64,000 nucleotides of DNA, from assembly GCF_026013545.1 (NCBI RefSeq), contig NZ_JAPDOG010000012.1, forward strand, positions 62,001 to 126,000, read 5' to 3'. The stretch comes from Defluviimonas salinarum (GTDB taxonomy: Bacteria > Pseudomonadota > Alphaproteobacteria > Rhodobacterales > Rhodobacteraceae). This document shows positions 26,374-35,434 of the stretch, in pieces (within the stretch, counting starts at the first letter, position 1; every line of letters begins with the position of its first letter). Under the pieces are notes generated by a model. It was given only the letters and a program-made list of their open reading frames with translations, was not told the origin of the DNA and searched no databases. The translations under genes were made by a program, and so were the position numbers.

Positions 26374-27167
26374 CACGCACCGAACTCCGCGGCCGCGGCG
26401 CGATTGCTGCCGTGATCTGCCTTGTCGCCTCTGCCGCGCTCGCCAATCCGCCTGCGCAATCGCCGCGCCCCGAGGCCCGGCCCGGGGCGTCCGCGCGGCC
26501 AGCGGTCATGGTCGTCTCGGTCAGCGACTTCGCGCCGGTGTCGTCGGAGCGCCCTGAGAAACGTCCCCGCGGGCTCGCAACCGACCTGCAGGTCGAGAAG
26601 GTGGTGTTCCGCAGCCAGCCCGCGCCCGAGGCCACGATCGGCCGCAAGGGCGCGCTTTGTGGCGATCCCGCACTCAAGGGCAAGACGATCCCGCCGATCC
26701 TCTCGAAGGTCAAGGGCTGCGGGCTGGAGGAGGGCGTGAGTCTGGTTTCGGTCGCGGGCGTCGCGCTCAGCCAGCCGGCCTCGGTCGACTGCGCGACCGC
26801 GTCGGCGCTGAAAACCTGGGTCGAGACGGGCGTGAAGCCGGCGCTCGAGGGAACCGGCGGCGGCGTCGCGGCGCTGCAGGTCGCGGGCAGCTACACCTGC
26901 CGGGGCCGCAACAACCAGAAGGGCGCGAGGGTCTCCGAACACGGGCGCGGCCGGGCGGTCGACATCTCGGCGATCCTGCTGGCCGACGGCACCGCGATCA
27001 CGGTCGAGAACGGCTGGGGATCGAAACGCTACGGCAAGGTGCTGGCCTCGATGCGCCGCTCCGCCTGCGGGCCGTTCAATACCGTGCTCGGGCCGGGATC
27101 GGACCGCCACCACCACGATCACCTGCATCTCGATACCGCGCGCGGCCGCGGGCCTTACTGCCGTTGA
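26370..27167 (+). CDS. Extensin-like C-terminal domain protein, exported
   Basis: 265 residues. Residues 1-25 are a signal peptide (AAVICLVASAALA-N). A proline-rich linker follows to about residue 60, then the extensin-like domain: GALCGDPALKG, CGLEEGVSLVSVAGV, SEHGRGRAVDI and the end HHHDHLHLDTARGRGPYC. The conserved histidines and cysteines resemble the D,D-carboxypeptidase (VanY/MepA-like) fold, so a zinc-dependent wall role is possible. The start overlaps tyrC. Its stop is one base from the convergent DUF2125 gene. Confidence 0.87.
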   Translation: MTRTELRGRGAIAAVICLVASAALANPPAQSPRPEARPGASARPAVMVVSVSDFAPVSSERPEKRPRGLATDLQVEKVVFRSQPAPEATIGRKGALCGDPALKGKTIPPILSKVKGCGLEEGVSLVSVAGVALSQPASVDCATASALKTWVETGVKPALEGTGGGVAALQVAGSYTCRGRNNQKGARVSEHGRGRAVDISAILLADGTAITVENGWGSKRYGKVLASMRRSACGPFNTVLGPGSDRHHHDHLHLDTARGRGPYCR

Positions 27168-27168
27168 G

Positions 27169-28152
27169 CTAGAACCGCGGCGCGGCGCCGAGCGGGATCG
27201 GCCCGAGGCTCATCCGGCCCTTGCTGAAGGTGAGCGGCAGGTTCAGCGTCTCGGCGTCGCCACCGGCGAGCGCCAGTTGCTCGAACGCGCTTTCCACCGT
27301 GGGCGCCAGCTCCTCCCGGATCAGGCCGAGCTTGGTGAGAAGCGGCAGCGCCGCGCGCCAGTTCCGGATCGCGAGGTCGATGCGGCCATCGGGCGTACCG
27401 TCGGCGCGACGTTCGACCCCGCCCTGTCCGGTGACCTGGAGCGGTCCCCAGACGAGTTCGACCGACCGGATATCTGCACCCATGAGAGCGATACTTTCGG
27501 CCGGTGCGAAGCGGTCGAGCGGCCGGTCGAGCCGGAGCACCGCGTCGAGCCGGGCATGCTCACCCTTGGCCGGCAGTGACCCGGTGGCTTCGATCAGGCG
27601 GACCGGCAGACCGGAAAGCGACAGGCCGAAAAGCTCGATGCCGAGTTCCTGCTCGGTCTCTGTCGCGCCGCGCCGCACCGCGAGCCGCGCCTCGGTCGCG
27701 CCAGCACCCCAGCCGTGATCGGAAGTCAGGGACATCCCGGTGCCAACCGTCTGCGCGCGCAAGAGCGGCAGATCGGTCGCGATCCCGAATATCGCGCTGG
27801 CCTTGAGGTCGTCGGAGGTGAGCGTCAATGCCTCGCGGTCAATGCGGATGTCCTGCGTCGCCGGCAAGAGCGCGACGATATGGTGCGGCTTGTAGGACAG
27901 GGCGTGGAGATTGATCTCGGGCGCCGACCAGTGCAGGCGCCCGTCGGCGCTCGTGAGCTGCGGGGTGCTCACGGTGAGATCGAAACGCGACGGGAAACCG
28001 GAGAGATCGACCGCGCCGAAATCGGCGAGCCCCTCCGCGCGAAGTTCGGCAAGGGCCGCCTCGGTCCCGTCGAGAAGCGCGCGCGACCCGACGACCCAGT
28101 AGCCGCCGTAGAAAGCGGCGAAGGCCGCCACCAGCCAGAGCACCACGCGCAT
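27169..28152 (-). CDS. DUF2125 family envelope protein
   Basis: 327 residues. One N-terminal helix (VVLWLVAAFAAFYGGYWVVG at 3-22) anchors or exports the protein. The rest matches the DUF2125 family of alphaproteobacteria, with the typical GFPSRFDLTVSTPQLTS segment near 52-68 and a beta-rich body like AsmA/LolA-type lipid-handling proteins. The function is unknown; a role in the periplasm or at the inner membrane is inferred. It is convergent with the extensin gene and divergent from chaC over 69 bases. Confidence 0.85.
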   Translation of the reverse strand: MRVVLWLVAAFAAFYGGYWVVGSRALLDGTEAALAELRAEGLADFGAVDLSGFPSRFDLTVSTPQLTSADGRLHWSAPEINLHALSYKPHHIVALLPATQDIRIDREALTLTSDDLKASAIFGIATDLPLLRAQTVGTGMSLTSDHGWGAGATEARLAVRRGATETEQELGIELFGLSLSGLPVRLIEATGSLPAKGEHARLDAVLRLDRPLDRFAPAESIALMGADIRSVELVWGPLQVTGQGGVERRADGTPDGRIDLAIRNWRAALPLLTKLGLIREELAPTVESAFEQLALAGGDAETLNLPLTFSKGRMSLGPIPLGAAPRF

Positions 28153-28221
28153 GAGGGGGCCTTTCCTGATCGTTCCGGATGCTGTTTATAAGGGGGCGGG
28201 GGCAAGAACCAGAAGGTGGGC

Positions 28222-28776
28222 ATGAATTCTTTGTGGGTCTTCGGCTACGGCTCGCTCATGTGGGAGCCGGGCTTCGCGTATCAGGACCGAACCCTCGCCC
28301 GGCTCGAAGGCTGGCACCGGTCGTTCTGCATGCGCTCGATCCATCATCGCGGCACCTCGGACCATCCCGGCCTCGTCCTCGCGCTCGACGCCGCCGAAGG
28401 GGCCTGTTGCAATGGCGTTGCCTATTCGGTCGAGACGGAGCGGGCCGCCGAAACCCTCGGCTACCTGCGCGAGCGCGAGCTGATCTCTTCGGCCTATCTC
28501 GAAACGACGCTCTCGATCGCGCTACGTGACGGCCGTGCCGTGGAGGCGGTGACCTATGTGATCGACCCCGACCACGTCCAGTACTGTGGCGGCCTCGGGC
28601 TCGAGGAGCAGGCCGGCATCATCGCGACGGCGCGGGGCGGGCGCGGGCCGAACACCGAATACCTCTGGAACACCGCCGAACACCTGCACGAGCTCGGCAT
28701 CGCCGACCCCGATCTCGACTGGCTTTCGGAGCGGGTGCGGGCGCTGACGGCTGACGCCTCCTCTAACGGCTTGTGA
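28222..28776 (+). CDS. Gamma-glutamylcyclotransferase, ChaC-like
   Basis: 184 residues from the ATG at 28222, with AGAAGG upstream; a GTG two codons earlier is possible. The cyclotransferase substrate loop YGSLMW is at 9-14, followed by WEPGFAY. ChaC enzymes degrade cytosolic glutathione to 5-oxoproline and Cys-Gly. The tail GRGPNTEYLWNTAEHLHELGI is the usual C-terminal signature of the family. It stands upstream of the ExbB-like gene, with 57 bases between them. Confidence 0.92.
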   Translation: MNSLWVFGYGSLMWEPGFAYQDRTLARLEGWHRSFCMRSIHHRGTSDHPGLVLALDAAEGACCNGVAYSVETERAAETLGYLRERELISSAYLETTLSIALRDGRAVEAVTYVIDPDHVQYCGGLGLEEQAGIIATARGGRGPNTEYLWNTAEHLHELGIADPDLDWLSERVRALTADASSNGL

Positions 28777-28833
28777 GCCGCGACGGCCCCGCCTATTGTC
28801 CAAGAAAGTCAAAGGACAGGGGTCGCGATCCTG

Positions 28834-30030
28834 ATGGCAAGATCCATGCGCTCGGCCGAGCCGCTTTTTTCCCAGCCGGTGCGCCAGATTGCGATGATGC
28901 TTCTGGTATCGGCCCTTGTCGGCGCGGGCGCCTACGTCGCCTATGGCCCGATCATATCGATCTTCAGCGCCAACCTCTGGCTGAACGGTCTGATCCTCGG
29001 GGTCTTCGTCTTCGGCGTGCTGACCTGCTTCTGGCAGGTCGCCCAGCTCGTGCGGTCGGTGAGTTGGATCGAGGGTTTCGCGGCGCAGCAACCCGGTCAC
29101 GAGATGACGATCGCGCCCAGCATGCTGGCGCCGCTCGCCGCGCTCTTGCGGTCCCGCGGCCGGCGCGGCGGCCAGATCTCCTCGACCTCGGCGAGCTCCA
29201 TCCTCGAATCCGTGGCAACCCGGATCGACGAGGCGCGCGATATCACCCGCTACCTCACGAGCCTTCTGATCTTCCTCGGCCTCCTCGGCACGTTCTACGG
29301 CCTCGCCATCACCGTTCCCGCCGTGGTCGACACGATCCGCGCGCTGGCGCCGCAGGAAGGCGAGACCGGGATGCAGGTCTTCGACAAGCTCATGGGCGGG
29401 CTCGAAAAACAGCTCGGCGGCATGGGCACCGCCTTCTCCTCCTCACTCCTTGGTCTTGCCGGGTCGCTTGTCGTCGGGCTGCTCGAACTCTTCGCCAGCC
29501 ACGGCCAGAACCGCTTTTACCGCGAGCTGGAGGAGTGGCTGACATCCTTCACCCGCCTGTCCTTCGCCGGTGGTGACAGCGATGCCGCGCCCGACGCTGA
29601 CGCGGTGGCGGGTGTCCTCGATCACATGGCGGGGCAAGTGGAGTCGCTGCAGACGATCCTCCGGCAATCGGATGCCGGCCGCGCGGCGGTGAACGAGCGG
29701 CTCGAAAGCCTGATCGCGGCCGTGGGCAATCTGACCCAAAGGCTCGAGGCGGAGTCCGGCACTTCGGCGGTGCTCGCGCGTATCGCGGACGGGCAGGACC
29801 GCGTCGCGAGCCTGATCGAGCGCAACGGTCCGGTCGCTGCGGGGCAAGAGGGTGGCGATGACGCGGAAAGCCGGATGCGGTTGCGGTCCATCGACGTGCA
29901 GCTTCTGCGGCTGCTCGAGGAGGTAGCGGCCGGGCGGCAGGAAAGCATGGCCGATCTGCGCGGCGATCTGGCGCAGCTCACGCGCGCCGTCCGCGCCCTG
30001 GCGCGGCCCGACGCGGTGCGGAAGGGCTAA
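28834..30030 (+). CDS. MotA/TolQ/ExbB-like membrane protein
   Basis: 398 residues. Four predicted membrane helices lie at about 20-42, 50-72, 141-165 and 199-222. The third and fourth carry the MotA/TolQ signature (FLGLLGTFYGLAITV and FSSSLLGLAGSLVVGLLELF). The tail of about 170 residues is helical and charged and lies in the cytoplasm. The family forms pentameric proton or sodium channels that drive a MotB/TolR/ExbD partner. The partner gene starts four bases downstream. No TonB or flagellar genes are near, so this is a separate motor. Confidence 0.85.
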   Translation: MARSMRSAEPLFSQPVRQIAMMLLVSALVGAGAYVAYGPIISIFSANLWLNGLILGVFVFGVLTCFWQVAQLVRSVSWIEGFAAQQPGHEMTIAPSMLAPLAALLRSRGRRGGQISSTSASSILESVATRIDEARDITRYLTSLLIFLGLLGTFYGLAITVPAVVDTIRALAPQEGETGMQVFDKLMGGLEKQLGGMGTAFSSSLLGLAGSLVVGLLELFASHGQNRFYRELEEWLTSFTRLSFAGGDSDAAPDADAVAGVLDHMAGQVESLQTILRQSDAGRAAVNERLESLIAAVGNLTQRLEAESGTSAVLARIADGQDRVASLIERNGPVAAGQEGGDDAESRMRLRSIDVQLLRLLEEVAAGRQESMADLRGDLAQLTRAVRALARPDAVRKG

Positions 30031-30033
30031 CGG

Positions 30034-31701
30034 ATGGCACTCGCCAAGGGGCGCAACGGTCAGCGGTTCTCGGCCAATATCTGGCCGGGTTTCGTCGACG
30101 CCATGACCGCGCTCCTGATGGTGCTGATGTTCGTTCTGACGATCTTCATGATCGTCCAGTTCACCTTGCGCGAGACGATCGACACCCAGGGCGACGAACT
30201 CGCCGCGCTCAACGAGCAGGTCGCCGGCCTTGCCGATGCGTTGGGTCTTGAACGCGCCCGTTCGGTGGAACTCGAGGGCGAGGTGTCCGGCCTGAGCGCC
30301 GACATCGCGGCGGCCCAGGCTGCCGCCGACCGCCAGACGGCGCTGCTCTCCACGCTCACCGCCAAGCTCGAGGGGCAGGGGGCGGAACTCACCGCCGCGC
30401 AGGCGAAGGTCACGGCATTCGAGACACAGGTCGCCAGCCTGCTTGCCGAGCGCAACGCGGCCCGCACCAAGGCCGAAGCCATGACCGCGGAGCGCGACAC
30501 GGCCCGCGGCGCGGCCGAAGCCTTGATCGCCGAGCGTGACGAACTGAAATCGGCGCAGGAGGCGCTGAACCTCGCGGTTGCGGCGGCGCGGGCCGAAGTT
30601 GACGAAAAGGCGGAGGCCGCGCGCCTTGCGGCGGCCCGGCGCTATGCGCTGGAGGCGCTTGTAAACGATCTGCGGGCGAAGCAGGAGGCAGCCGCCGAGC
30701 AGCTGAGCGAGGCGGAGGCCACGCGCCTCACGGAGGCCGCCGCCGCCGCCGCTCTGCGCGAGAAGCTGAAGGGGGCTGAGGACGAACTGACCGCGATGAC
30801 GCTGGCGCTCGAGGAACAGCGCCGCCGCGCCGAGGAGACGCTGACGCTTCTGGCCGCTGCCCGCGCCGAACGGGAAGCGGCGGCCGGGCAGGCGGAGGAG
30901 ACGCTGAGCGAGGCGGACCGCCAGAAGGCGCTGCTCGCGACCGCGAATGCGGCCCTGGCCGAGGAGCGTGCGGCATCGGCCGAAGCCGCGCGCAAGGTCG
31001 CGCTGCTGAACCAGCAGATCCTCGCGCTGCGCAGCCAGTTGGGCGGGCTGCAGAACCTTCTCGACGCTTCCGCGGCCCGCGATGCCGACGCGAAGGTACA
31101 GATCGAGGCGCTCGGGACCCGGCTGAACTCCGCACTCGCGCAGGTGGCGAGCGAGCAGCGCCGCCGCGCAGAGCTGGAGGAGGCCGAGCGCAAGCGCTTG
31201 GAGGCCGAGGCCGCGGCGCTGAAGGAGGAAACGAAGGAGCTTGCCCGCTACCGCTCGGAGTTCTTCGCGCGGCTTTCGCAGGTGCTCGCCGGACGCGAGG
31301 GCGTGCGCGTCGTCGGGGACCGGTTCGTCTTTTCCGCCGAAGTCCTGTTCGAACCCGGCTCGGCGGATCTCGCCGCCGAGGGGCGCAGTCAGATCGCCAA
31401 TGTGGCGACCACGCTTCAGGAGCTTGCGGTTGCGATCCCGTCCGAAATCGATTGGGTAATCCGTGTCGACGGCCACACCGACAACCTGCCGCTCTCGGGC
31501 TTCGGCCGGTTCCGCGACAACTGGGAGCTCAGCCAGGGGCGGGCGCTTTCGGTGGTGCGCTTCTTGCAGGGCCAGCTTGGCTTCCCGCCGGAGCGCCTCG
31601 TCGCGGCGGGATTCGGTGAGTACCATCCGGTGGCCGAGGGCGACACGCCGGAGGCGCGGGCGCAGAACCGGCGGATCGAACTCAAGCTTACCGAACGGTG
31701 A
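30034..31701 (+). CDS. MotB/OmpA-like protein with long coiled coil
   Basis: 555 residues. One helix at 20-44 (WPGFVDAMTALLMVLMFVLT) carries the conserved ion-binding aspartate D22 of MotB-type stators. Residues 50-415 are an almost continuous Ala/Glu/Lys/Arg-rich coiled coil. An OmpA-like peptidoglycan-binding domain follows (VLFEPGSADL, VDGHTDN, NRRIELKL). The coiled coil is far longer than in MotB or TolR and would span most of the periplasm. With the ExbB-like gene four bases upstream this is a stator-type ion-driven complex of unknown task. Confidence 0.87.
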   Translation: MALAKGRNGQRFSANIWPGFVDAMTALLMVLMFVLTIFMIVQFTLRETIDTQGDELAALNEQVAGLADALGLERARSVELEGEVSGLSADIAAAQAAADRQTALLSTLTAKLEGQGAELTAAQAKVTAFETQVASLLAERNAARTKAEAMTAERDTARGAAEALIAERDELKSAQEALNLAVAAARAEVDEKAEAARLAAARRYALEALVNDLRAKQEAAAEQLSEAEATRLTEAAAAAALREKLKGAEDELTAMTLALEEQRRRAEETLTLLAAARAEREAAAGQAEETLSEADRQKALLATANAALAEERAASAEAARKVALLNQQILALRSQLGGLQNLLDASAARDADAKVQIEALGTRLNSALAQVASEQRRRAELEEAERKRLEAEAAALKEETKELARYRSEFFARLSQVLAGREGVRVVGDRFVFSAEVLFEPGSADLAAEGRSQIANVATTLQELAVAIPSEIDWVIRVDGHTDNLPLSGFGRFRDNWELSQGRALSVVRFLQGQLGFPPERLVAAGFGEYHPVAEGDTPEARAQNRRIELKLTER

Positions 31702-31736
31702 GCGGGCCGGACGCGCCGGACCGGAGAGCGTGACCG

Positions 31737-32726
31737 ATGAGCCTACTCGTCCAACCCCGGCTGATCAACGACCCATGCGGAGATCCCGGTCTCTATCTCG
31801 ACTTCCGCTTCGGCCGCCGGGCGATGCTGTTCGATCTCGGCGACACCGCGCCGCTGTCGCCACGAGAACTCCTCCGGGTGTCGCATGTCTTTGTCAGTCA
31901 CGCCCACATGGACCACATTGCCGGTCTCGAGCGGCTCTTGCGCCTGCGCCTGCACAGGCCGCTGCCGCTCCATCTCCTTGGGCCGGCCGGGTTCGTCGGC
32001 CAGATGGAAAGTCGGTTCGGCTCCTATACCTGGAACCTGCTTGACGAGACCTCGGTTGATTTCCGAGTCACCGTGCATGATTTTGAAGGCGGGCGGATCA
32101 CCCGGGCCGCCGAGTTCTGTGCCCGCAGGCGTTTTCGCAGATGTGATGTGGCAGTGCCCGATCTGAGCACCGGCCTTGTGTTGAGCGAACGCGAATTCGA
32201 GATCCGCGCGGTCGCACTGGACCACGGCATCCCGTCGCTGGGGATTGCATTCCGGCAGCGCCTTCGCGTGAATGTCTGGCGCAGCGCGCTCGATGAGTTG
32301 GGGCTTCCGGTCGGTCCGTGGATCGACATCGCCAAGCGGGCGCTGCGCGACGGATTGCCTGACCGCCACCGGATCGCGGTGCCCGGGGCCGGGGAGGTTC
32401 CGCTCGGCCTCCTGCGCGCGCGGGTGTTCCGGCGCGAGAAGGAGCAGCATTTCGCTTATGTGACCGACGCCGCCGATACCGCGGACAACCGCGCCCGCAT
32501 CGTCGAGCTTGCCCGGGGCGCGGATCACCTCTTCATCGAAGCGGTCTTTCCCGAGGCCGACCGCTCCTTCGCGACCACGTCGCGCCACCTGACGGCGCGG
32601 GCGGCCGGAGAGATCGCGCGGGCGGCGGGCGTGGCCGGACTCACGCCGTTTCACCACTCCGCGCGCTATGCCGACGCCGCCGCGGCACTCGCGGCCGAGG
32701 CGCTGGCGGCCTATGCGACTGGCTAA
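31737..32726 (+). CDS. RNase Z-like metallo-beta-lactamase-fold hydrolase
   Basis: 329 residues. The metal motif HAHMDH is at 55-60 within VFVSHAHMDHIAGL, and further ligands are seen in ALDHGIPSLG and in TPFHHSARY near the end, the layout of the RNase Z/ElaC group. RNase Z trims tRNA 3' ends, but the central part here (ARRRFRRCDVAVPDL) differs from the usual exosite, so the substrate is uncertain. It is 35 bases downstream of the OmpA-like gene and probably shares its transcript. Confidence 0.82.
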   Translation: MSLLVQPRLINDPCGDPGLYLDFRFGRRAMLFDLGDTAPLSPRELLRVSHVFVSHAHMDHIAGLERLLRLRLHRPLPLHLLGPAGFVGQMESRFGSYTWNLLDETSVDFRVTVHDFEGGRITRAAEFCARRRFRRCDVAVPDLSTGLVLSEREFEIRAVALDHGIPSLGIAFRQRLRVNVWRSALDELGLPVGPWIDIAKRALRDGLPDRHRIAVPGAGEVPLGLLRARVFRREKEQHFAYVTDAADTADNRARIVELARGADHLFIEAVFPEADRSFATTSRHLTARAAGEIARAAGVAGLTPFHHSARYADAAAALAAEALAAYATG

Positions 32727-32845
32727 TCCGCCCGGAGCCTTTGCTCGGTCTGCCGCGCGGAAGATCGGGAAAACGCAGTCGTAGCCGACGGGGGCGCCCG
32801 TTTTCTTGTTCCGGCCGGGACCGGCACAAACTTTCCGCCACAAGG

Positions 32846-32887
32846 TCCAAACGAAACGCGGCCGGCACCGGGAAGGTGTCGGCCGCG
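32846..32887 (-). terminator. Terminator after clpA
   Basis: On the minus strand a 13-bp stem with one mismatch (arms 32875-32887 and 32857-32869, loop TTCCC) is followed by GTTTCGTTTGG. It lies 21 bases beyond the clpA stop. Confidence 0.75.
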
Positions 32888-32908
32888 TGTGTTCGTGTCA
32901 ATCCAGGC

Positions 32909-35230
32909 TCAGTCCGCGGTCAGGAGCGGTGGCTTCGAGCCGGCAATCCGCGCCTTCTGCGGCTCCTCGATCTCGAGCACGATCGCGCCGTCGCGTACCT
33001 TCACATGAACGACGCCACCCTTCGTGAGTTTGCCGAACAGAAGCTCCTCGGCGAGCGGCTTCTTGATGTGTTCCTGGATCACGCGAGCAAGCGGACGGGC
33101 GCCCATCCGGTCGTCGTAGCCCTTCTCGGCGATCCAGTTGGCCGCTTCCGGGCTCAGCTCGATATGGACGTGGCGGTCCATCAGCTGCGCCTCGAGCTGC
33201 AGGACGAACTTGTCCACGACTTGCAGGATCACTTCGCGCGGCAGCGCCGAGAACGAGATGACCGCATCGAGCCGGTTGCGGAACTCGGGCGTGAACGTGC
33301 GTTCGATCGCGGCGGTGTCTTCGCCCTCGCGCCGGTCACGGCCGAAGCCGATCGCGGACTTGGCAAGCTCGGCCGCACCTGCGTTCGAGGTCATGATCAG
33401 CACGACGTTGCGGAAATCGACCTGCCGGCCGTTGTGGTCGGTGAGCTTGCCGTGGTCCATCACCTGCAGGAGGATGTTGAACACGTCCGGATGCGCCTTC
33501 TCGATCTCGTCGAGCAAGAGCACGCAATGCGGATGCTGGTCGACGCCGTCGGTCAGCAGCCCGCCCTGGTCGAAGCCGACATAGCCCGGCGGCGCGCCGA
33601 TCAGCCGCGAGACGGCGTGCTTCTCCATGTACTCGGACATGTCGAAACGCAGAAGCTCGACGCCGAGCGTATCGGCGAGCTGCTTGGCGACCTCGGTCTT
33701 GCCGACGCCGGTCGGACCGGCGAAGAGGTAGTTGCCGATCGGTTTTTCCGGTTCGCGCAGGCCCGCACGAGCCAGCTTGATCGCGGAGGACAACGCCTCG
33801 ATCGCCTTGTCCTGACCGAAGACGACGCGCTTGAGGGTCTTCTCGAGATCCTTGAGGATCTCGGCATCGTCCTTCGAGACGTTCTTCGGCGGGATCCGCG
33901 CGATCTTGGCGACGACGGCCTCGATCTCCTTCGGGCCGATCGTCTTGCGCCGCTTCGATTCCGCCACCAGGTGCTGCGCCGCGCCGGCCTCGTCGATCAC
34001 GTCGATCGCCTTGTCCGGCAGCTTGCGGTCGTGGATGTAGCGCGCCGAGAGTTCGACCGCGGCCTTGATCGCATCATGCGTGTAACGCAGGTCGTGGTGC
34101 TTCTCGAAATAGGGCTTCAGCCCCATCAGAATCTTGACCGCATCCTCGACCGTCGGTTCGTTCACGTCGATCTTCTGGAACCGGCGGCTAAGCGCGCGGT
34201 CCTTCTCGAAATGCTGGCGGAACTCCTTGTAGGTGGTCGAGCCCATGCAGCGCAGCCGTCCGCCCTGGAGCGCGGGCTTGAGCAGGTTCGACGCGTCCAT
34301 CGCCCCGCCCGAAGTCGCCCCGGCGCCGATCACGGTATGGATCTCGTCGATGAAGAGGATCGCGTCGGGATGGTCCTCGAGCTCCTTCACGACGGCCTTG
34401 AGCCGCTCCTCGAAATCTCCGCGATAACGGGTTCCGGCCAAGAGCGCGCCCATGTCGAGCGAGAAGATCGTGGCATGTTCGAGCACCTCGGGTGTCTCGC
34501 CGCGCGTGATCTTCAGCGCGAGGCCCTCGGCGATGGCGGTCTTGCCGACACCGGATTCGCCCACCAGAAGGGGGTTGTTCTTCCGCCGGCGGCACAGGAC
34601 CTGGATGCAGCGCTCGATCTCCGCCTCGCGGCCGATGAGCGGGTCGACATCGCCTTTCTTGGATTTTGCGTTGAGGTCGATGCAGAACTTCGAGAGCGCC
34701 GATTCCTTGGCCTCTCCATCCGCCTGCGAGGTCGGATGGTCCTCCTGCTCCTGTGCGCCGGTGACCGGCCGGGTTTCCCCGAAGGACGGATCCTTGGCCA
34801 CGCCATGAGCGATGAAATTCACTGCGTCGTAGCGGGTCATGTCCTGTTCCTGCAGGAAGTACGCGGCGTTCGATTCCCGTTCCGCGAAGATCGCGACGAG
34901 AACGTTGGCACCGGTGACCTCGGTCCGGCCCGAGGACTGTACATGGATCGCGGCCCGCTGAATGACCCTCTGGAACGCGGCCGTTGGCACGGCCTCCGAC
35001 CCGTCCACATCGGTCACGAGCGTCGAAAGGTCGTCGTCGATGAATTCTACGAGCGTCTTGCGCAGTTCCTCGATGTCGACCGAGCAGGCGCGCATCACTT
35101 TTGCGGCGTCCGGCTCGTCGATCAGGGCGAGGAGCAGATGTTCGAGAGTTGCAAGTTCATGGCGCCGCGCATTGGCCAAGGCCAGCGCCGCGTGGATTGC
35201 CTGTTCGAGCGTGTTCGAAAATGACGGCAC
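32909..35230 (-). CDS. clpA: ClpA, ATP-dependent Clp protease ATP-binding subunit
   Basis: 773 residues, full length. The N-domain (residues 1-145) recognises substrates and ClpS. There are two AAA modules with Walker A GESGVGKT at 224-231 and GPTGVGKT at 505-512. Walker B of the first is ILFIDEIH. The ClpP-docking loop IGF is present in SAIGFGRDRREGED. ClpA unfolds proteins and feeds them to ClpP. No clpS is adjacent, since the upstream neighbour is gloB. The promoter region (about 200 bases, AT-richer than average) shows no element that can be named with confidence. Confidence 0.96.
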   Translation of the reverse strand: MPSFSNTLEQAIHAALALANARRHELATLEHLLLALIDEPDAAKVMRACSVDIEELRKTLVEFIDDDLSTLVTDVDGSEAVPTAAFQRVIQRAAIHVQSSGRTEVTGANVLVAIFAERESNAAYFLQEQDMTRYDAVNFIAHGVAKDPSFGETRPVTGAQEQEDHPTSQADGEAKESALSKFCIDLNAKSKKGDVDPLIGREAEIERCIQVLCRRRKNNPLLVGESGVGKTAIAEGLALKITRGETPEVLEHATIFSLDMGALLAGTRYRGDFEERLKAVVKELEDHPDAILFIDEIHTVIGAGATSGGAMDASNLLKPALQGGRLRCMGSTTYKEFRQHFEKDRALSRRFQKIDVNEPTVEDAVKILMGLKPYFEKHHDLRYTHDAIKAAVELSARYIHDRKLPDKAIDVIDEAGAAQHLVAESKRRKTIGPKEIEAVVAKIARIPPKNVSKDDAEILKDLEKTLKRVVFGQDKAIEALSSAIKLARAGLREPEKPIGNYLFAGPTGVGKTEVAKQLADTLGVELLRFDMSEYMEKHAVSRLIGAPPGYVGFDQGGLLTDGVDQHPHCVLLLDEIEKAHPDVFNILLQVMDHGKLTDHNGRQVDFRNVVLIMTSNAGAAELAKSAIGFGRDRREGEDTAAIERTFTPEFRNRLDAVISFSALPREVILQVVDKFVLQLEAQLMDRHVHIELSPEAANWIAEKGYDDRMGARPLARVIQEHIKKPLAEELLFGKLTKGGVVHVKVRDGAIVLEIEEPQKARIAGSKPPLLTAD

Positions 35231-35434
35231 GTTCGTGCTCCTTTCCCATCCAGCAGGGTGGCCCGTGGGCCGGTACCTACTTTCGCCTCATACTATTAAA
35301 GTTCGGTGGAATTCGGGCGGCTTCAAGTGTTTTCTTGCCGATTTCGCCCAATGCTCGATCAGTGACGCAAAATTTGAACGATTTTCGGCCTTTCGTGACC
35401 GATTCGTGCCTAATCGGTTCGGAAATGTGACAGG

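Noticed and set aside
29443-31626. Open frame of over 700 codons opposite the ExbB/OmpA-like genes
   Set aside because: Result of the Ala/Glu/Arg-rich coiled-coil coding sequence; its translation is repetitive Leu/Arg/Gly.
28834-31701. Zorya-type antiphage system
   Set aside because: ZorA/ZorB-like features are present but ZorC/ZorD or ZorE genes are missing, and neighbours are housekeeping genes.
32741-35224. Open frame of over 800 codons opposite clpA
   Set aside because: It mirrors the codon pattern of clpA and has low-complexity Arg/Asp/Leu-rich translation with no recognisable domain.
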